A stretch of 64,000 bases of DNA from Cerioporus squamosus (Eukaryota > Basidiomycota > Agaricomycetes > Polyporales > Polyporaceae), in NCBI GenBank assembly GCA_022592435.1, contig JABYQS010000015.1, positions 124,001-188,000 on the forward strand. Direction: 5' to 3'. Positions 24,025 to 34,608 of this stretch are shown in pieces (the first letter of the stretch is position 1; every line of letters starts with the position of its first letter). The position numbers were made by a program, and so were the translations under genes. Below the pieces are notes generated by a model. It was not told where the DNA came from and made no database searches. It saw nothing but the letters and a program-made list of their open reading frames with translations.

Positions 24025-25089
24025 TCAAGAGTCCTCCGCCGGCAAGTACTTGTCCAACTTCTTGCGCAGCGGATGGTCTACCTTGATACCAACGGTCCTG
24101 AGAGCAATCGCCAACTCTCCTGCTAGCCTCCGTTTCTCCTCCTCGTCGCCACCCTTCGACTCTAAGAGTTCCTTCACCGCTCGCGCCAACCGACCTCGCG
24201 GCATAGGCGGCTTGTCGCCATTCGCAGGTGGTCTCTTCTTCTTCCCCCCTTTCCCCTTTATCTTCGGCACGGCAAGCAAAGGATCCATCACCTCCATCCT
24301 GAATCTTCGATATGCCACGGCGGTCAACGGCACGACGCGGTCTGGCGGACTCGCGGCCTCCGCGTACGACTCGACCTGCGCGACGCGCGCAGGCGGATCG
24401 CCCTCGCGGTACCCCCATTTCCTGAGCTCCTCCGTCCTGCGCTCGCGCAGGCGCTTCTGCACCTTCTCGCGCGTGTCGTCCTCGCGGATCGTGCGCGCGA
24501 CGGCGTCGAGGACGTCCGCGAGGCGGAGCCAGCCGCGGTCCTCGTCCACCGCGCGCTTGACATAGTGCCGGTTCACGTAGTTCAGGAGGCGGCTGACAGA
24601 CTGCGCGCCGGCGGAGTAGCGATTGAAGCAGGGTACAAGGTAGTGGATGAGAGTAGAGTCGTCGGTAGGCGCACCCAGGAAGATCTCGCGCGCGACGTCG
24701 GCATAGTAGCGGTCGAGCTGGTCGTACAAGTCTGTCCCGCTGGCCTTCGCCTTCTCGCTCTGCGCGGAGAAGCGGGCAGGGAAACCAGAGAGGCCCGGGG
24801 CTGGAGACGCCTCGGAGTGAGCAGTGAAGTAGTTGTAGACAGCGGTGTGGACGCCCATGTGGTATCCGACGTCGATAGCGGGGGCCTTGGAGGGATTGTT
24901 CGTCGGGCTGCGCACGATGTGGTCGAGCGCGGGCTGGAGGTATCCCCAGAGCGAGTGGAGGGAGGCGGACGGGTTTGCGCTGCCGGTGGATGGGTTCGGG
25001 AGCGGCGGGGGCGCGGCGAGCGCTGCGTTGGGCTTTGCGGCGCCGTTGGCCTGCGGGGACGACGCCCGGTCTGTGCTCTTCGCTGGCAT
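24025..25089 (-). CDS. Truncated cullin-like protein (N-terminal cullin repeat only)
   Basis: A single uninterrupted frame of 354 aa. Residues about 45-190 follow the first cullin repeat: LWGYLQPALDHIV, GVHTAVYNYFTA, LYDQLDRYYADVAREIF, LVPCFNRYSAGAQSVSRLLN and YVNRHYVKRAVDEDRGWLRL. In Cdc53/CUL1 these correspond to the helices that contact Skp1 or other adaptors. The protein then diverges into a basic, Lys/Gly-rich tail with a short helical end. It lacks the cullin homology domain, the Rbx1-binding region and the neddylation lysine of full cullins (about 750 aa). No introns. An upstream in-frame ATG (25170) would add 27 residues; 25089 was preferred because the extension looks random. It is divergent from SWC5 with 146 bp between starts. 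It may be an adaptor-binding competitor or an unrelated protein keeping one cullin repeat. Confidence 0.65.
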   Translation of the reverse strand: MPAKSTDRASSPQANGAAKPNAALAAPPPLPNPSTGSANPSASLHSLWGYLQPALDHIVRSPTNNPSKAPAIDVGYHMGVHTAVYNYFTAHSEASPAPGLSGFPARFSAQSEKAKASGTDLYDQLDRYYADVAREIFLGAPTDDSTLIHYLVPCFNRYSAGAQSVSRLLNYVNRHYVKRAVDEDRGWLRLADVLDAVARTIREDDTREKVQKRLRERRTEELRKWGYREGDPPARVAQVESYAEAASPPDRVVPLTAVAYRRFRMEVMDPLLAVPKIKGKGGKKKRPPANGDKPPMPRGRLARAVKELLESKGGDEEEKRRLAGELAIALRTVGIKVDHPLRKKLDKYLPAEDS

Positions 25090-25235
25090 GAGGCAGCAGA
25101 GGCGGGTGGGAGAGCGGGAGACGAGGCGGGCAAGCGGAGGTAAAAGTAACGACCAGTGCGCGTCCATCAAACTTCACTTACACGATTGAGCGGCAATGAC
25201 CCGCCTTTCCCCTCCTTCCACCACCGTCTCACACC

Positions 25236-26138
25236 ATGGACACAGACTCAGACAACGATTCGGACTATGTGCCGCCAAAGGACGACGGTAAAGCACGCAC
25301 GTTCTGCGCCGTCTGCACGCACTAGAACTTTGTGCACCGTAGATGGCTCGGAGGCAGAAGGACGTGCGTCGAAACGCGTCCGGACGGTCGCACCTTCGGA
25401 GGCCCCCACGTCGTCAGAGGCAACCGACAACAAGAAGTGCGCTTCTTCCTTCGTATGTTCACGGATGTCAGCCCTCTGACTTGCCCAGATCAGGAGCGGC
25501 GACCAGATATACGCCCAATTCAAGGCTTCCGTGAAAGCCCCGATTCAGCCCGCTCCGACACCTGCGCAACCGGAGATGGTGAAGGTTGTCAAACGCTATA
25601 GGTTCGCGGGGGAGGAAGTAACGTGCGTGCTGCTCTTTGCAATGGCGGTGTGTTCCATTGGCCCACAAATATCCCCGGTCTCTCCGCCAGCGAGGTGAAA
25701 GAAGTACCCGCCGATACCGACGAAGCGAAGAAATGGCCACGATGGACACCATCCGCCGATACCAGCGCTGGGGCCTCGCCAAAGGACGCTTCAATATCGG
25801 AGGCTGCTTTCACAGCATCGGCCTCTGAAACGTCGTCCGCCGCTTCTCCCGCCCCCGTGAAACCTCCAGCAAAGCGCACCGGACCACGTAAAGCCAAGAG
25901 CAAGCTGGCAGACATTCCTTCTTCGCAGAAGGAACCTGTCAAGAAGCTGACGACGCTCGACAAGTCTGCCATGGACTGGCGTGCCCATGTCGAGGGCGAG
26001 TCGTCCCAGCCCATCAAGGAGGAGCTTGACGCCAACAGACGTGGTGGCGGCTACCTCGAGAAGGTCGAGTTCCTCCAGCGCGTCGAAGCTCGCAAAGAAG
26101 AGGTCCTGGATGCGAGCAAAGGGAAACGCAGGAGATGA
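25236..26138 (+). CDS. swc5: SWR1-complex protein SWC5 (BCNT/CFDP1 family)
   Basis: Four exons, 25236-25287, 25343-25436, 25494-25622 and 25691-26138, 240 aa. SWC5 is a subunit of the SWR1 chromatin remodeller that exchanges H2A for H2A.Z in nucleosomes. The N-terminus is acidic (MDTDSDNDSDYVPPKDD), as expected for an H2A-H2B-binding tail. The last 80 residues are the conserved BCNT-C block: LTTLDKSAMDWRAHVEGE, IKEELDANRRGGGYLEKVEF and LQRVEARKEEVL. The acceptor at 25493 (not the earlier AG) is needed to keep frame into SGDQIYAQFKASV. Length fits the family (yeast Swc5 303, human CFDP1 299). It is divergent from the cullin-like gene and convergent with the BTB gene, 196 bp away. Confidence 0.9.
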
Positions 26139-26334
26139 CATCTACTTCAGAACGATCTCGTATGCTCGTGTTCGTGTAAGTACTATGGTATCGGGTTCCG
26201 GATGTATATGTATGTACGAGAATAGGCGGTATCTTGCAAGGAGAAGGGGAAACACTAGAGATACAACCATGTCGAGACGCAATGGCGAGGAAACAGACAA
26301 GAAACACGACAAGTGGACATCATCACCACTATAG

Positions 26335-29300
26335 TCACACAACGCCCAACACCACGGTCGCCCTCAGGCTGACCTCCTTCGCGGCGGGCACTGTCCCAGC
26401 CGCAGGTTGACCCTCCGCATCGACCTCCAAGTATTCCTCCGTCCTCAACGAGCTCGACTTCCAACCCCAGCTCTGGCTTACTGAGAAGACGTCCGGGGCG
26501 CTTGTAAACCGTGTCAAACTCGCCCCCGTCGCACTCGCACACGCGATGGTGAAGTATGCGCTCACTTGCGGGCGGGGATCACGATACGGCTGTGGCGGCG
26601 TCACCGGGGGAGCCGTGGCAGGCAGGGAGACCGATGGCGACATGGCGATGGACCCGACGCTCCCGGACGGAGAGTGCAACGTCCCTGACGTCGATGTCGA
26701 CAGGCGAGAAGAGAACCCGGACGTCCCGGGCAGCGATGACGAGGTAGGCGTGGGCGTGCCTGCGATCGAACCTGCCCGCGCGAAAGGTGACAGTGGGGAT
26801 GCCGACACGGAGGGTGAGACCACTGAAGTGTTTGCGCTCCCAGCAGCAGATGGTGGACGTGGGCTCGAGACGGACGCGGACGCGCCGCGGCCGATCATAC
26901 TCCTGTCGCGAGGCGGCGGTGGGAGGATCCCAGACACCGGTGCTGAGGATGGAGGGATCGGATCAACTGTCGACTGGCGGTGCAGGTAGATGCCTAGCTG
27001 GATGCCTTTCTTCCGCACAACTTGTACGTAGACATTGTATAGGCTTCCGGCATACCAGATGGTGTGTGAATGGAGACGGCTCTTCTCCCTAAGGCCGTCG
27101 ACGTCCCAAAACTCCACTGCAAACCGGAAAGGCGGGTGAGCGGTCCACTTCGTTGGGGACTCCGAAGGGGAGGAAGGTGACGGCGGATCGTCCGAAGGCT
27201 TGGGGGTTGAGAATGCAGAAGCAGGTCGGCGGGACTGTTCAAGACCAAAGAAGTTCGCCTCGACCGCCCGAGCCGTCCCTCTCTTCGCCGATCCAGGTTC
27301 AAACAGTTGGTCCATGGACGCACCCTCCAGACCGGTGCTATCCCCCAGACGAAGGGACGAGTCGCCGGGGACGGGATAGAACACCTGCAGACGCTCTTCG
27401 GGATGCAAAGCCAGCTTCTCGATGTCACCAACGGGAACCCCGATACCAAGCTCCTTCGTTGCGTTCGCTGGCGATAACGAAGGTGACGACGACCCCGGAG
27501 GTCTGTACGTGATCCGATGATACAGTGTGGACTGGTTCCACAGAGCCGCCTGCAGTACCGCAAGAGGGACTATAGGCTTTCCGGTCGAGGGTGAGACGTC
27601 GCGCGAAATGGCCATCAAGTCGTCCAAGTGCTAGAGACGATGTCATGTCAGTATGTCCGATATCACCCTCTTGAGATAAGCGCACATACCATGTTCGCGT
27701 AGTATATACCCTCGGCGAACAATCTCTCGAACTCGGCCTCTTCAGCCTCCTCCGACTCCCCCGAGTCGTCGCCCGTTCTTGCGACCCGCCTCATCTCGAC
27801 CACACGCCGAGCCACCTCGTATCGCTCCTTCTCTCCTTTCACGAAGAAACTGTCCGACGATAGGATTCCACGGACCCATCGGGCAGAGAGTCCACCTCTA
27901 CGCCATATGACAGGTGCCACCGCCGTCTTCCCGCTCACAAGTCTGCTCTTCCCACCGGATCTCGAACCGGACATGTCTGGAGGCGCAGAGCCAGGACGTT
28001 CGTTGGCAAGCTGTACCTGGTGTGAGAATGGCGACCAGATTACGTCCTTGCCCCTGGCATCCTGGTCCGGTGGAGGGACAGTACCTTGCTCCTCGTATCG
28101 GAGCATGTCTACGCCCCAGCGGCTGAGCCAGCAAGATGCGGCCTCGCCAACCTTGTCAGAGATAGCGCCATAGTAGTAACAAGGTTCTTGACAATCGACT
28201 TTGCTGCGGGTGCAGGCACTAGCCTTAGCTTGCTCATGAGCCTCCGGATCGGCCTCGGATTCAGTGTCAGAGTCCGGTGGTCCGTCATGATTGTGCGAGT
28301 GCTTCCAAGCTTCTCCTTTCGACGCGTCTCGATCGTGTTTGGGCTTCCGCACAAGCTCCGCAGGGACCTCGATCGTGTCGTAGGAAGTCGAAACGTCACC
28401 CTCCTTCATGAGCTCCGCGACATCCTCGAGGCCTACTGCGGCTTCGGACTCGTGGTCAACGCCTTCATTTCTGATCCCGAGGTCATATATTGGCCCAATA
28501 CCGCGGCCAATCGCGAAATCGAGGTAGCGGATAGCTGTATGTGGTCCAACGGTGCGTACGATAGCGGAGAGAGCCTGAGATGCGACAGAGGGTATAGAGA
28601 GGAATGCAGCAGTAGCTAGGAGCGATAACAGAAAGCGAGGAGTAGCAGGGTGGTGCCCGGATGGCAGGTCCGGTGCCGAAGATATGTCGAGGCTTGGCGG
28701 GAAGAGGCTCGACGATTGCGATGAGGACGGTTCATATCCAGTAGATGCAAAAGCAGGTGTCAGTGGGTGTGTTGAGGTGGGTATCAAGGCAGGGGATATC
28801 CAGAGGGGTGGGCCTCCACCATACAGTCGTGCAATACATATTCTGTGTAGAGTCAGTGATTTGCTCCATTGACATCATAGTGGAACACGCACTCGAAAGC
28901 TAAGGATGTGAAGTGCGTTAGCGGAGGTTACGCAAAACGGACGGTAAGAGACATGGAGACACATGGTCGGTGAAATTGCGGCAAGAAACCCCGCCGGTGG
29001 TGTTAAGTCCTCTGGAAGGCACATTGACTCTGGGCATCTCCCAGGCGCTCCGACCACCACTCATGTATGATCTCTTGAGATGGACTCACCAGCTCGCGTG
29101 ATGTTAGGATCGTCAAGAACGATATCGATATAGTCCGGTCCTCCTCGATGACTGGAGAACTTGGAAGTTGATTCACTGAACCCTGACGTGAACAGCGACT
29201 GGAAGAAGCCCTGCAGAGGAGACGTCAGTCGCAGGCAAGTCACAGCACGATTGAACGTACGGCTTGAATAAGGATGACTCTGTGCAGCTTGTATACTGCG

Positions 29301-29539
29301 TGCCACGAGCCAGACACTCTGAGTGCGACATCCGCCGTCTTGCGCTGGAGGAAGGACGCATAGAGGTGAGATTGCAGATCACCAGGGGATGGACGTGATG
29401 GACTTGTTGGCGGAGGAGTCATCACATCAGTGCGTAGCGAGGAGGAGTACGGATGGGAGGAGGAAGACGAGAGGTGAGAAGGCCGCAAGTGGGAGTAGGA
29501 TTGAGACCGCTCCAGGGAGAACGGTGCCGTTTCCGACAT
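26335..29539 (-). CDS. BTB/POZ-domain protein (germ cell-less-like)
   Basis: Five exons: 29539-29261, 29210-29090, 28899-28893 (only 7 nt), 28842-27690 and 27630-26335; 951 aa. A BTB/POZ domain spans residues about 54-150: DLQSHLYASFLQRKTADVAL, WHAVYKLHRVILIQAGFFQS, PDYIDIVLDDPNITRAAFE and CIARLYGGGPPLWISPALIP. A BACK-like helical part follows (PRFLLSLLATAAFLSIPSVA, then IVRTVGPHTAIRYLDFAIGR). The rest is two ordered blocks around Ser-rich linkers, ending in beta-rich segments (PFRFAVEFWDVDGLREKSRL; QVSAYFTIACASATG). BTB proteins usually dimerise and often act as Cul3 adaptors; that role is inferred. The 7-nt exon CTTTCGA is needed to join phase 1 to phase 2 and completes the conserved A-F-E of the BTB domain. 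Confidence 0.8.
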
Positions 29540-29838
29540 GGGCTGCCTTGGCGAGACCGTTACGGGAAGCACAGGGAACTGAGGGTATGAAGGTTCCCGT
29601 CAGAGCGTGGCAGAGACCTGGAAGCAAGGGCTGGCTTGGACACCGTTGCCGACATCGAGGACGGGGTCAACGCCGTGCGGGGTTCGTCCGACTTCACTCT
29701 GCCGGGCTGCCATGTACAGCAACCGAGGCTGGTGGTACGCGAGCAGGACAGACAGGCGCTCCTTGCACTTGTCCGTGAACCTCACCCTCCTCAACGTCCC
29801 GGACACGAACGCACCTGCTTCGCGCAGTAGAGACAGTC

Positions 29839-30743
29839 ATGGCGTATACCCAACCTCATCCTAGGTTCTCGGTTCTATCAAACTCCTCACTGTCTTCGGC
29901 AGAACATCTCTCACCTGGGTCTTCATCGCGTTTCTCTCTGCCCTCTGCTCCCTCTATCAATACTGCATCGACACCCAAGCCTGGGACGCGTCCAAACATC
30001 TATGATAGACCGCTGAACAAGACCAGGAACGCTGAAGTATCCTCGGCTGCATTCGCTTTCCTGTTCTCGGAGATCGTACAGTACACGCAGAAACGCGTCA
30101 GTGGTATCAATGATCTGGAGCGGAGGTACGTATACCATGCACGTTAGGATAAGAAGGGTACTGGAGCACGTCTCTAATGGATATATGTGTAGGCTGAACA
30201 CGCTCGGATACCGGAATGGGACACGAATCCTAGAGCTCATGGCATGGAGGAACGAGTCTGCCTCGAAAGCACCCAAACGCGAGACCCGCTTCCTCCCCGC
30301 TCTCATGTTCATTCACACACATGTGTGGCGTGCTGTCTTCGGAAAGCCTGCGGACGCGATCGAGAAGAGCGTCGAGAACGCGGACGAATGTATGTCTTCC
30401 GCATGACCTACTACTCTTCCGCCTCGAACCTCAAATCCGCATGCAGACATGATTATCGACAACGACCCGCCCATTACGCGGAACATATCTGTTCCCCGAG
30501 ATATGAGCTCGCTTAGCTGTTCGTCTTTCACCGCTGGAATCGTGGAGGCCGTGCTAGACGGCCTCGGCTTTGTGCGTCACTCTTCCCCTCCCAGTCGAGT
30601 GCAAGCCGGACTAATCTGCTACGCCTCAGTCTGCTCGCGTGACTGCGCACAACACACCCACTGAACAACTTCCTAATCGAACAACCATACTCATCAAACT
30701 CGAGAAGTCCGTTCTCGAGCGTGAGGAGGCGCTGAAGACGTAG
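29839..30743 (+). CDS. trs31: TRAPP complex subunit 5 (TRS31)
   Basis: Four exons, 29839-30125, 30193-30389, 30447-30571 and 30630-30743, 240 aa. Core subunit of TRAPP, the tethering complex and Ypt1/Rab1 exchange factor in ER-to-Golgi traffic. After a 50-residue Ser-rich N-terminal extension the protein matches TRAPPC5/Trs31 throughout: IYDRPLNKTRNAEVSSAAFA, FLFSEIVQYTQKRV, LGYRNGTRILELMAWRNE, RFLPALMFIHTHVWRAVFGK, MIIDNDPPITRNISVP, SSLSCSSFTAGIVEAVLDGL and ILIKLEKSVLEREEAL. All exon phases agree. It is divergent from the BTB gene, with 299 bp between starts. Confidence 0.95.
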
Positions 30744-32388
30744 ATGGCGTTGCTTGGACACTCAGGTGGACGCCGTCTTCTGTCTTGTGCCTGTATGGAG
30801 CAGTGGCCTGGGCCGCCCCTTGTGTTCTACGAGCTGGCTAGTCTCTCTCCGAGAAGCTCAGACCTCGCGAGCCAGTCTCGAGCTCCTGGAACCCCGATGT
30901 CGGTGCTATACGGCTAGTGCACTCTGTATTTGTATACGAGATCCTGTGTGCTGCCAAGATTGCTGCCAGCATCTTCTAGGTTGGGATACGGGAAACCAGA
31001 ACATGCACGGAGTTGTGTGGTTTTTGTACCGCTATCGCATCATCATGGCTCTTGAGCAATACTTGAGGACCTTGTCATAGCTAAGTGGTTCAATGCGAAC
31101 AGGACTACCGCATCGTCATATCTTGGTCTTGCTATGCAGATAGAAAGGCTTGCCTCAGTTGTGGTTCACATTCTAATACTAACAGCGGCTCATGAGCATA
31201 GCGGTTATACGGATAGGCGGGTCTAGACCTTGGCTAACGGGCGCTCCGGATGCTTGATCCGTCCGGCGTCTACACTTCCTTATACCACCACTGCAAAGAA
31301 AGCATCCTTTCCGGGGTTAGTAAAGGCATAAAAATTGGATTGCTGAAAGTAAGAGTTTTGCTATCTCTAAAACATTGCACGTAACCCCCTTACGCTTGCC
31401 ACAATAGGTCTATAAGCCTTCCAAACCTCCCTAAACGAGACTTTCCTTGGAGGCTTATCGTCTCGTAAACGTAACATATTCCACCTGGCGGAATCAAGCA
31501 ACATTACCATTTTGCCAGGATTTCAGCAGGGCGGAAAGGATGCGTCCGTTGCAGTGCACCAGATATCTCTGCGGCACTCCAGGGCACTCCTCACGAGCTT
31601 CCTCTGACCCAGGGGCCATTCAACTCCATCCTCGTAAGTACCCAGTCTCATTTTGTTTCTCCAGCACGAGAATGCTGCCTTTGGAGCAGTGTTATATCAT
31701 ACTGGATCCTTACAGGACAAGGGACCTCAGACTGCGAACATGAAGTTCCTTTACCGCGCACCAAATTGCCGGCAATCTTCTTAGGCTCACCCAGACCGAC
31801 ATGCCGCGAGTTTGCCACGGACTGTGGGTTGACTGTGGCCCGTGGGCGAATACCATTCGGCGCCAAAACATGGAAGGGCCTAGACCGCGACGACGCGGGC
31901 CGCGTTGGTCTGTGTTCGTGCGGCTCTTCCAAGGGGTTTCGGTACCTCCTCCGAGCGGATGCTGCTCTTCTGGCCTAGACAACAGATCTCCTTCAGTGCG
32001 ATTGTGTTGACATGTCTTTGAGACTGCGGCGACATTCGTCTCCGCGATCGAGGATGTTCGTATGCCCCATGGCAGATACCGGTGAAGCCGGTGCACACGC
32101 GATGTTCTAGCTCACCCGTGACACATGTGTGAGATCGTGCCTTTTCCGTCACTGCAGAGCGAGAGCAGCCCATGGGGACTGCATTTTACCATTTTTTTCC
32201 AGCGATGCCTGTTTGAGCGCTGACATCGTCGTTCCAGGCCGCAATCTACTACAATACATATATCTCCGGGGTACCCGGGGTGCAAGCTTCGCTATACCAC
32301 CCCCACCCTCGTCTGCTTCCCCTCATATTGTCCCTGGAGCCCGTCCTGCGATCTGTAACTTGCACGAAGAAGAAACCAGCCGGTAACG
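30744..32388. other. Long intergenic region, no gene recognised
   Basis: About 1.6 kb between TRS31 and the dihydroorotate dehydrogenase gene. Composition drops to AT-rich around 31080-31450. Short frames occur (for example plus 30796-30918) but without motifs or introns that would support a gene. It likely contains a 3' region, a promoter and possibly decayed repeats. Confidence 0.4.
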
Positions 32389-33766
32389 ATGGTCCGAATT
32401 CACACTCTGCACGTCGAGCCTCCTGTCGTCAACGCATCGTGCGCATGGGCATCCGACTATGAACAGCTTCATGAGCTGTACGATTCTCCACATACTGGTG
32501 CGGTCGTTACTCGAACCGCAACGTTCAATGGATTCAGCGAGGATGCAACCAACACGGTACGCAACCATGTACTTTCGGGAATCAATCTGTATTGACAGCC
32601 TTCATCTCATCAACGCAGGTTGCCTTTGCGAAATCGTCCATCTCCTCGGTGAACTCCTATGGGTACTCCCCACACCCTCTGTCAAAGTATCTGGATTGGG
32701 TCTACACGCTGCTCACCACCCCAATGCTTGACGGCAGCCCGCCGACGAAGCCCGTCATCATCAGTATCACAGCCTCTACACCCACCGTACTCGCCGAGAT
32801 GGTGGAGAATATCCAGGCGCTGCGGAAGAAATTACGGGCATCGTACTCCGCGTCAGCGTATGGCGAGTTCGTACCATCTAGCCCCAGTCGCATGAGACGC
32901 AGCTCCCCGGGCGCGTCTTCTTCATCGTCCTCTCACACGGCGCATCCTACGCCCGCCTTTGTCTCTACCATCGATCCCGCGACGCTCGTCGGCATCGAGC
33001 TCAACACGTCCTGCCCAAACATCAAGGACGCGCCGCCGCCTGCGTACACGTTCTCTTTCCTCCTCCCGTACCTTGACGTCCTCTCCTCGGCGTTCTACTC
33101 AGACCCGACCCTCACGATCGGCCTCAAGCTCCCACCATACCTCTACTCAACACGCTTCGTCGAAGTCATCCGCTTCATACACACATACACCCGCGAAATC
33201 CGACCCGCAGCATTCGTCAAAGGTTCCCTTGAACAACCTGTCGATTCAGATGGACAGGCCATGCGCTCTCTGAACCCATTCGCCTACCTGGCTTGCACGA
33301 ACACGCTCGGCAATTGTCTCTTGTTCGGCGAGCAAGCGTTCTACGACCCACTCGAGTCGTCCGCCTACACCGAAGCCGCCGCGAGCACCGATATGGACAC
33401 CGACGCACCCGCACCCCGCGCACGCCCTCTCCTCCCTCTCCCTCCTCGACCAGCAGCACCCCTCCGCCCGCGCCGCCCTCGCCATCCATGACACCGTCGC
33501 CCTTCGCGCTCCCGCCAGCCCTCGGTGGGCTTGGCGGCGAGTCGATGCACCCCATCGCCCTCGGGAACGTCTACTCCTTCGCCCGTCTCCTCGCCGCGCA
33601 CCCCGACCACGCAATGCGGCGAATTCGCATCATTGGCATCGGGGGCGTTACGTCTGCCGCCGCCGCTGCGCGTATGCGGGCGGCGGGCGCGTCGGCGGTG
33701 GGGTGTGCGACGCTGCTGGGGCGAGAAGGGGTCCGGGCGTTCGAGATCCTGGCTGGGCACCCATGA
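32389..33766 (+). CDS. Soluble (class 1A-type) dihydroorotate dehydrogenase
   Basis: FMN enzyme of pyrimidine synthesis that oxidises dihydroorotate to orotate. Exon 1 is 32389-32556 and exon 2 starts at 32619. Family motifs: PPVVNASCAWASDYEQLHEL, YDSPHTGAVVTRTATFNGF, VGIELNTSCPNIKDAPPP (the catalytic Cys of class 1A lies in N-x-S-C-P-N), TIGLKLPPYL, LACTNTLGN and, at the end, RIIGIGGVTSAAAAARMRAA with VGCATLLGREGV. There is no N-terminal targeting sequence, so it is cytosolic. A Ser/Pro insert of about 45 residues (near residues 145-180) interrupts the barrel. The frame changes between about 33358 and 33460. This is either an intron 33359-33453 with a weak GT donor and a strong pyrimidine tract (then 406 aa), or one missing C near 33413-33416. 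Confidence 0.83.
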
Positions 33767-34608
33767 CGCCTTGCGCCACGATCGTCTTCGCTGCGGTTCA
33801 TTTGTAGTTACTGACGCAACGTTACGGAATCCGGGGAGCCGCGACCCTCGCACGACCGCTGCACTGCATCCGATCGTACTTGACTTCCATGTACGGCATG
33901 CTTGCATCTATCTCGACTTCTTGCTTCTTGCTTCGGAAGTCTAGTCCTCGTTATCTCTCCTCGCGCATACTCACTGTAGTACTATAGGCTTAGCACGTCC
34001 ACGCACGGGTTCTTGCTCTCGATTTATGAGGATCCGGGTACTGGTTTGAATCACTGCAACCGGAATGTAACAGTGTACTTATGTGCATCCTATGTACTAC
34101 AAAGGAATATTGGAGGCACCGTTTCTTAATAGATACAGCATACAGTAAGCGTAGACCACAACAGCAGAGGAGACGGAAGGCAAGATGGGATAGAGAAATC
34201 GTTATAGCTACAGCAGGAACGGGAAAGAATCGATACTAATCAGCAAGCGCAGGCGGCAGCCTCGAGAAACCGAGTCGCTGAAGCGAGCAGGACAGTCATA
34301 TGGAGAGGAGTCAAGAGAGTCATGAGGGAATATTGAGAGATAAAAGAGGAGATAGAGCAGAGAGAAGGGAAAACACCAGAGGTATCGTACTGTCCGTGGG
34401 TACTCAATCAGTCATTCGCAGCGATACGTTCAACCCAAGCAACCAGAATACGACGACCGACTCCGACGCGGCCGAGGCGTCCACGATGCTCCAGACCAGC
34501 CGCAGTGGCCGCCAAGTCGTTTCATCGCGTCGCCGTCCACCTAGGCCCGCAGTAGACCCCTTGGACGGCGCGTGCGTGTGTCGAGAGCACCCGTCTCCCG
34601 CGAGTGTC
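33767..34608. other. Convergent intergenic gap
   Basis: About 840 bp between the 3' ends of the dihydroorotate dehydrogenase and HMG-box genes. It is AT-richer and purine-rich around 34100-34380. No gene seen. Confidence 0.45.

Noticed and set aside
33359..33500. A third frame reading HALSSLSLLDQQHPSARAAL in the dihydroorotate dehydrogenase
   Set aside because: It looks protein-like but would need two frame changes; an intron or one missing C explains the region with a single event.
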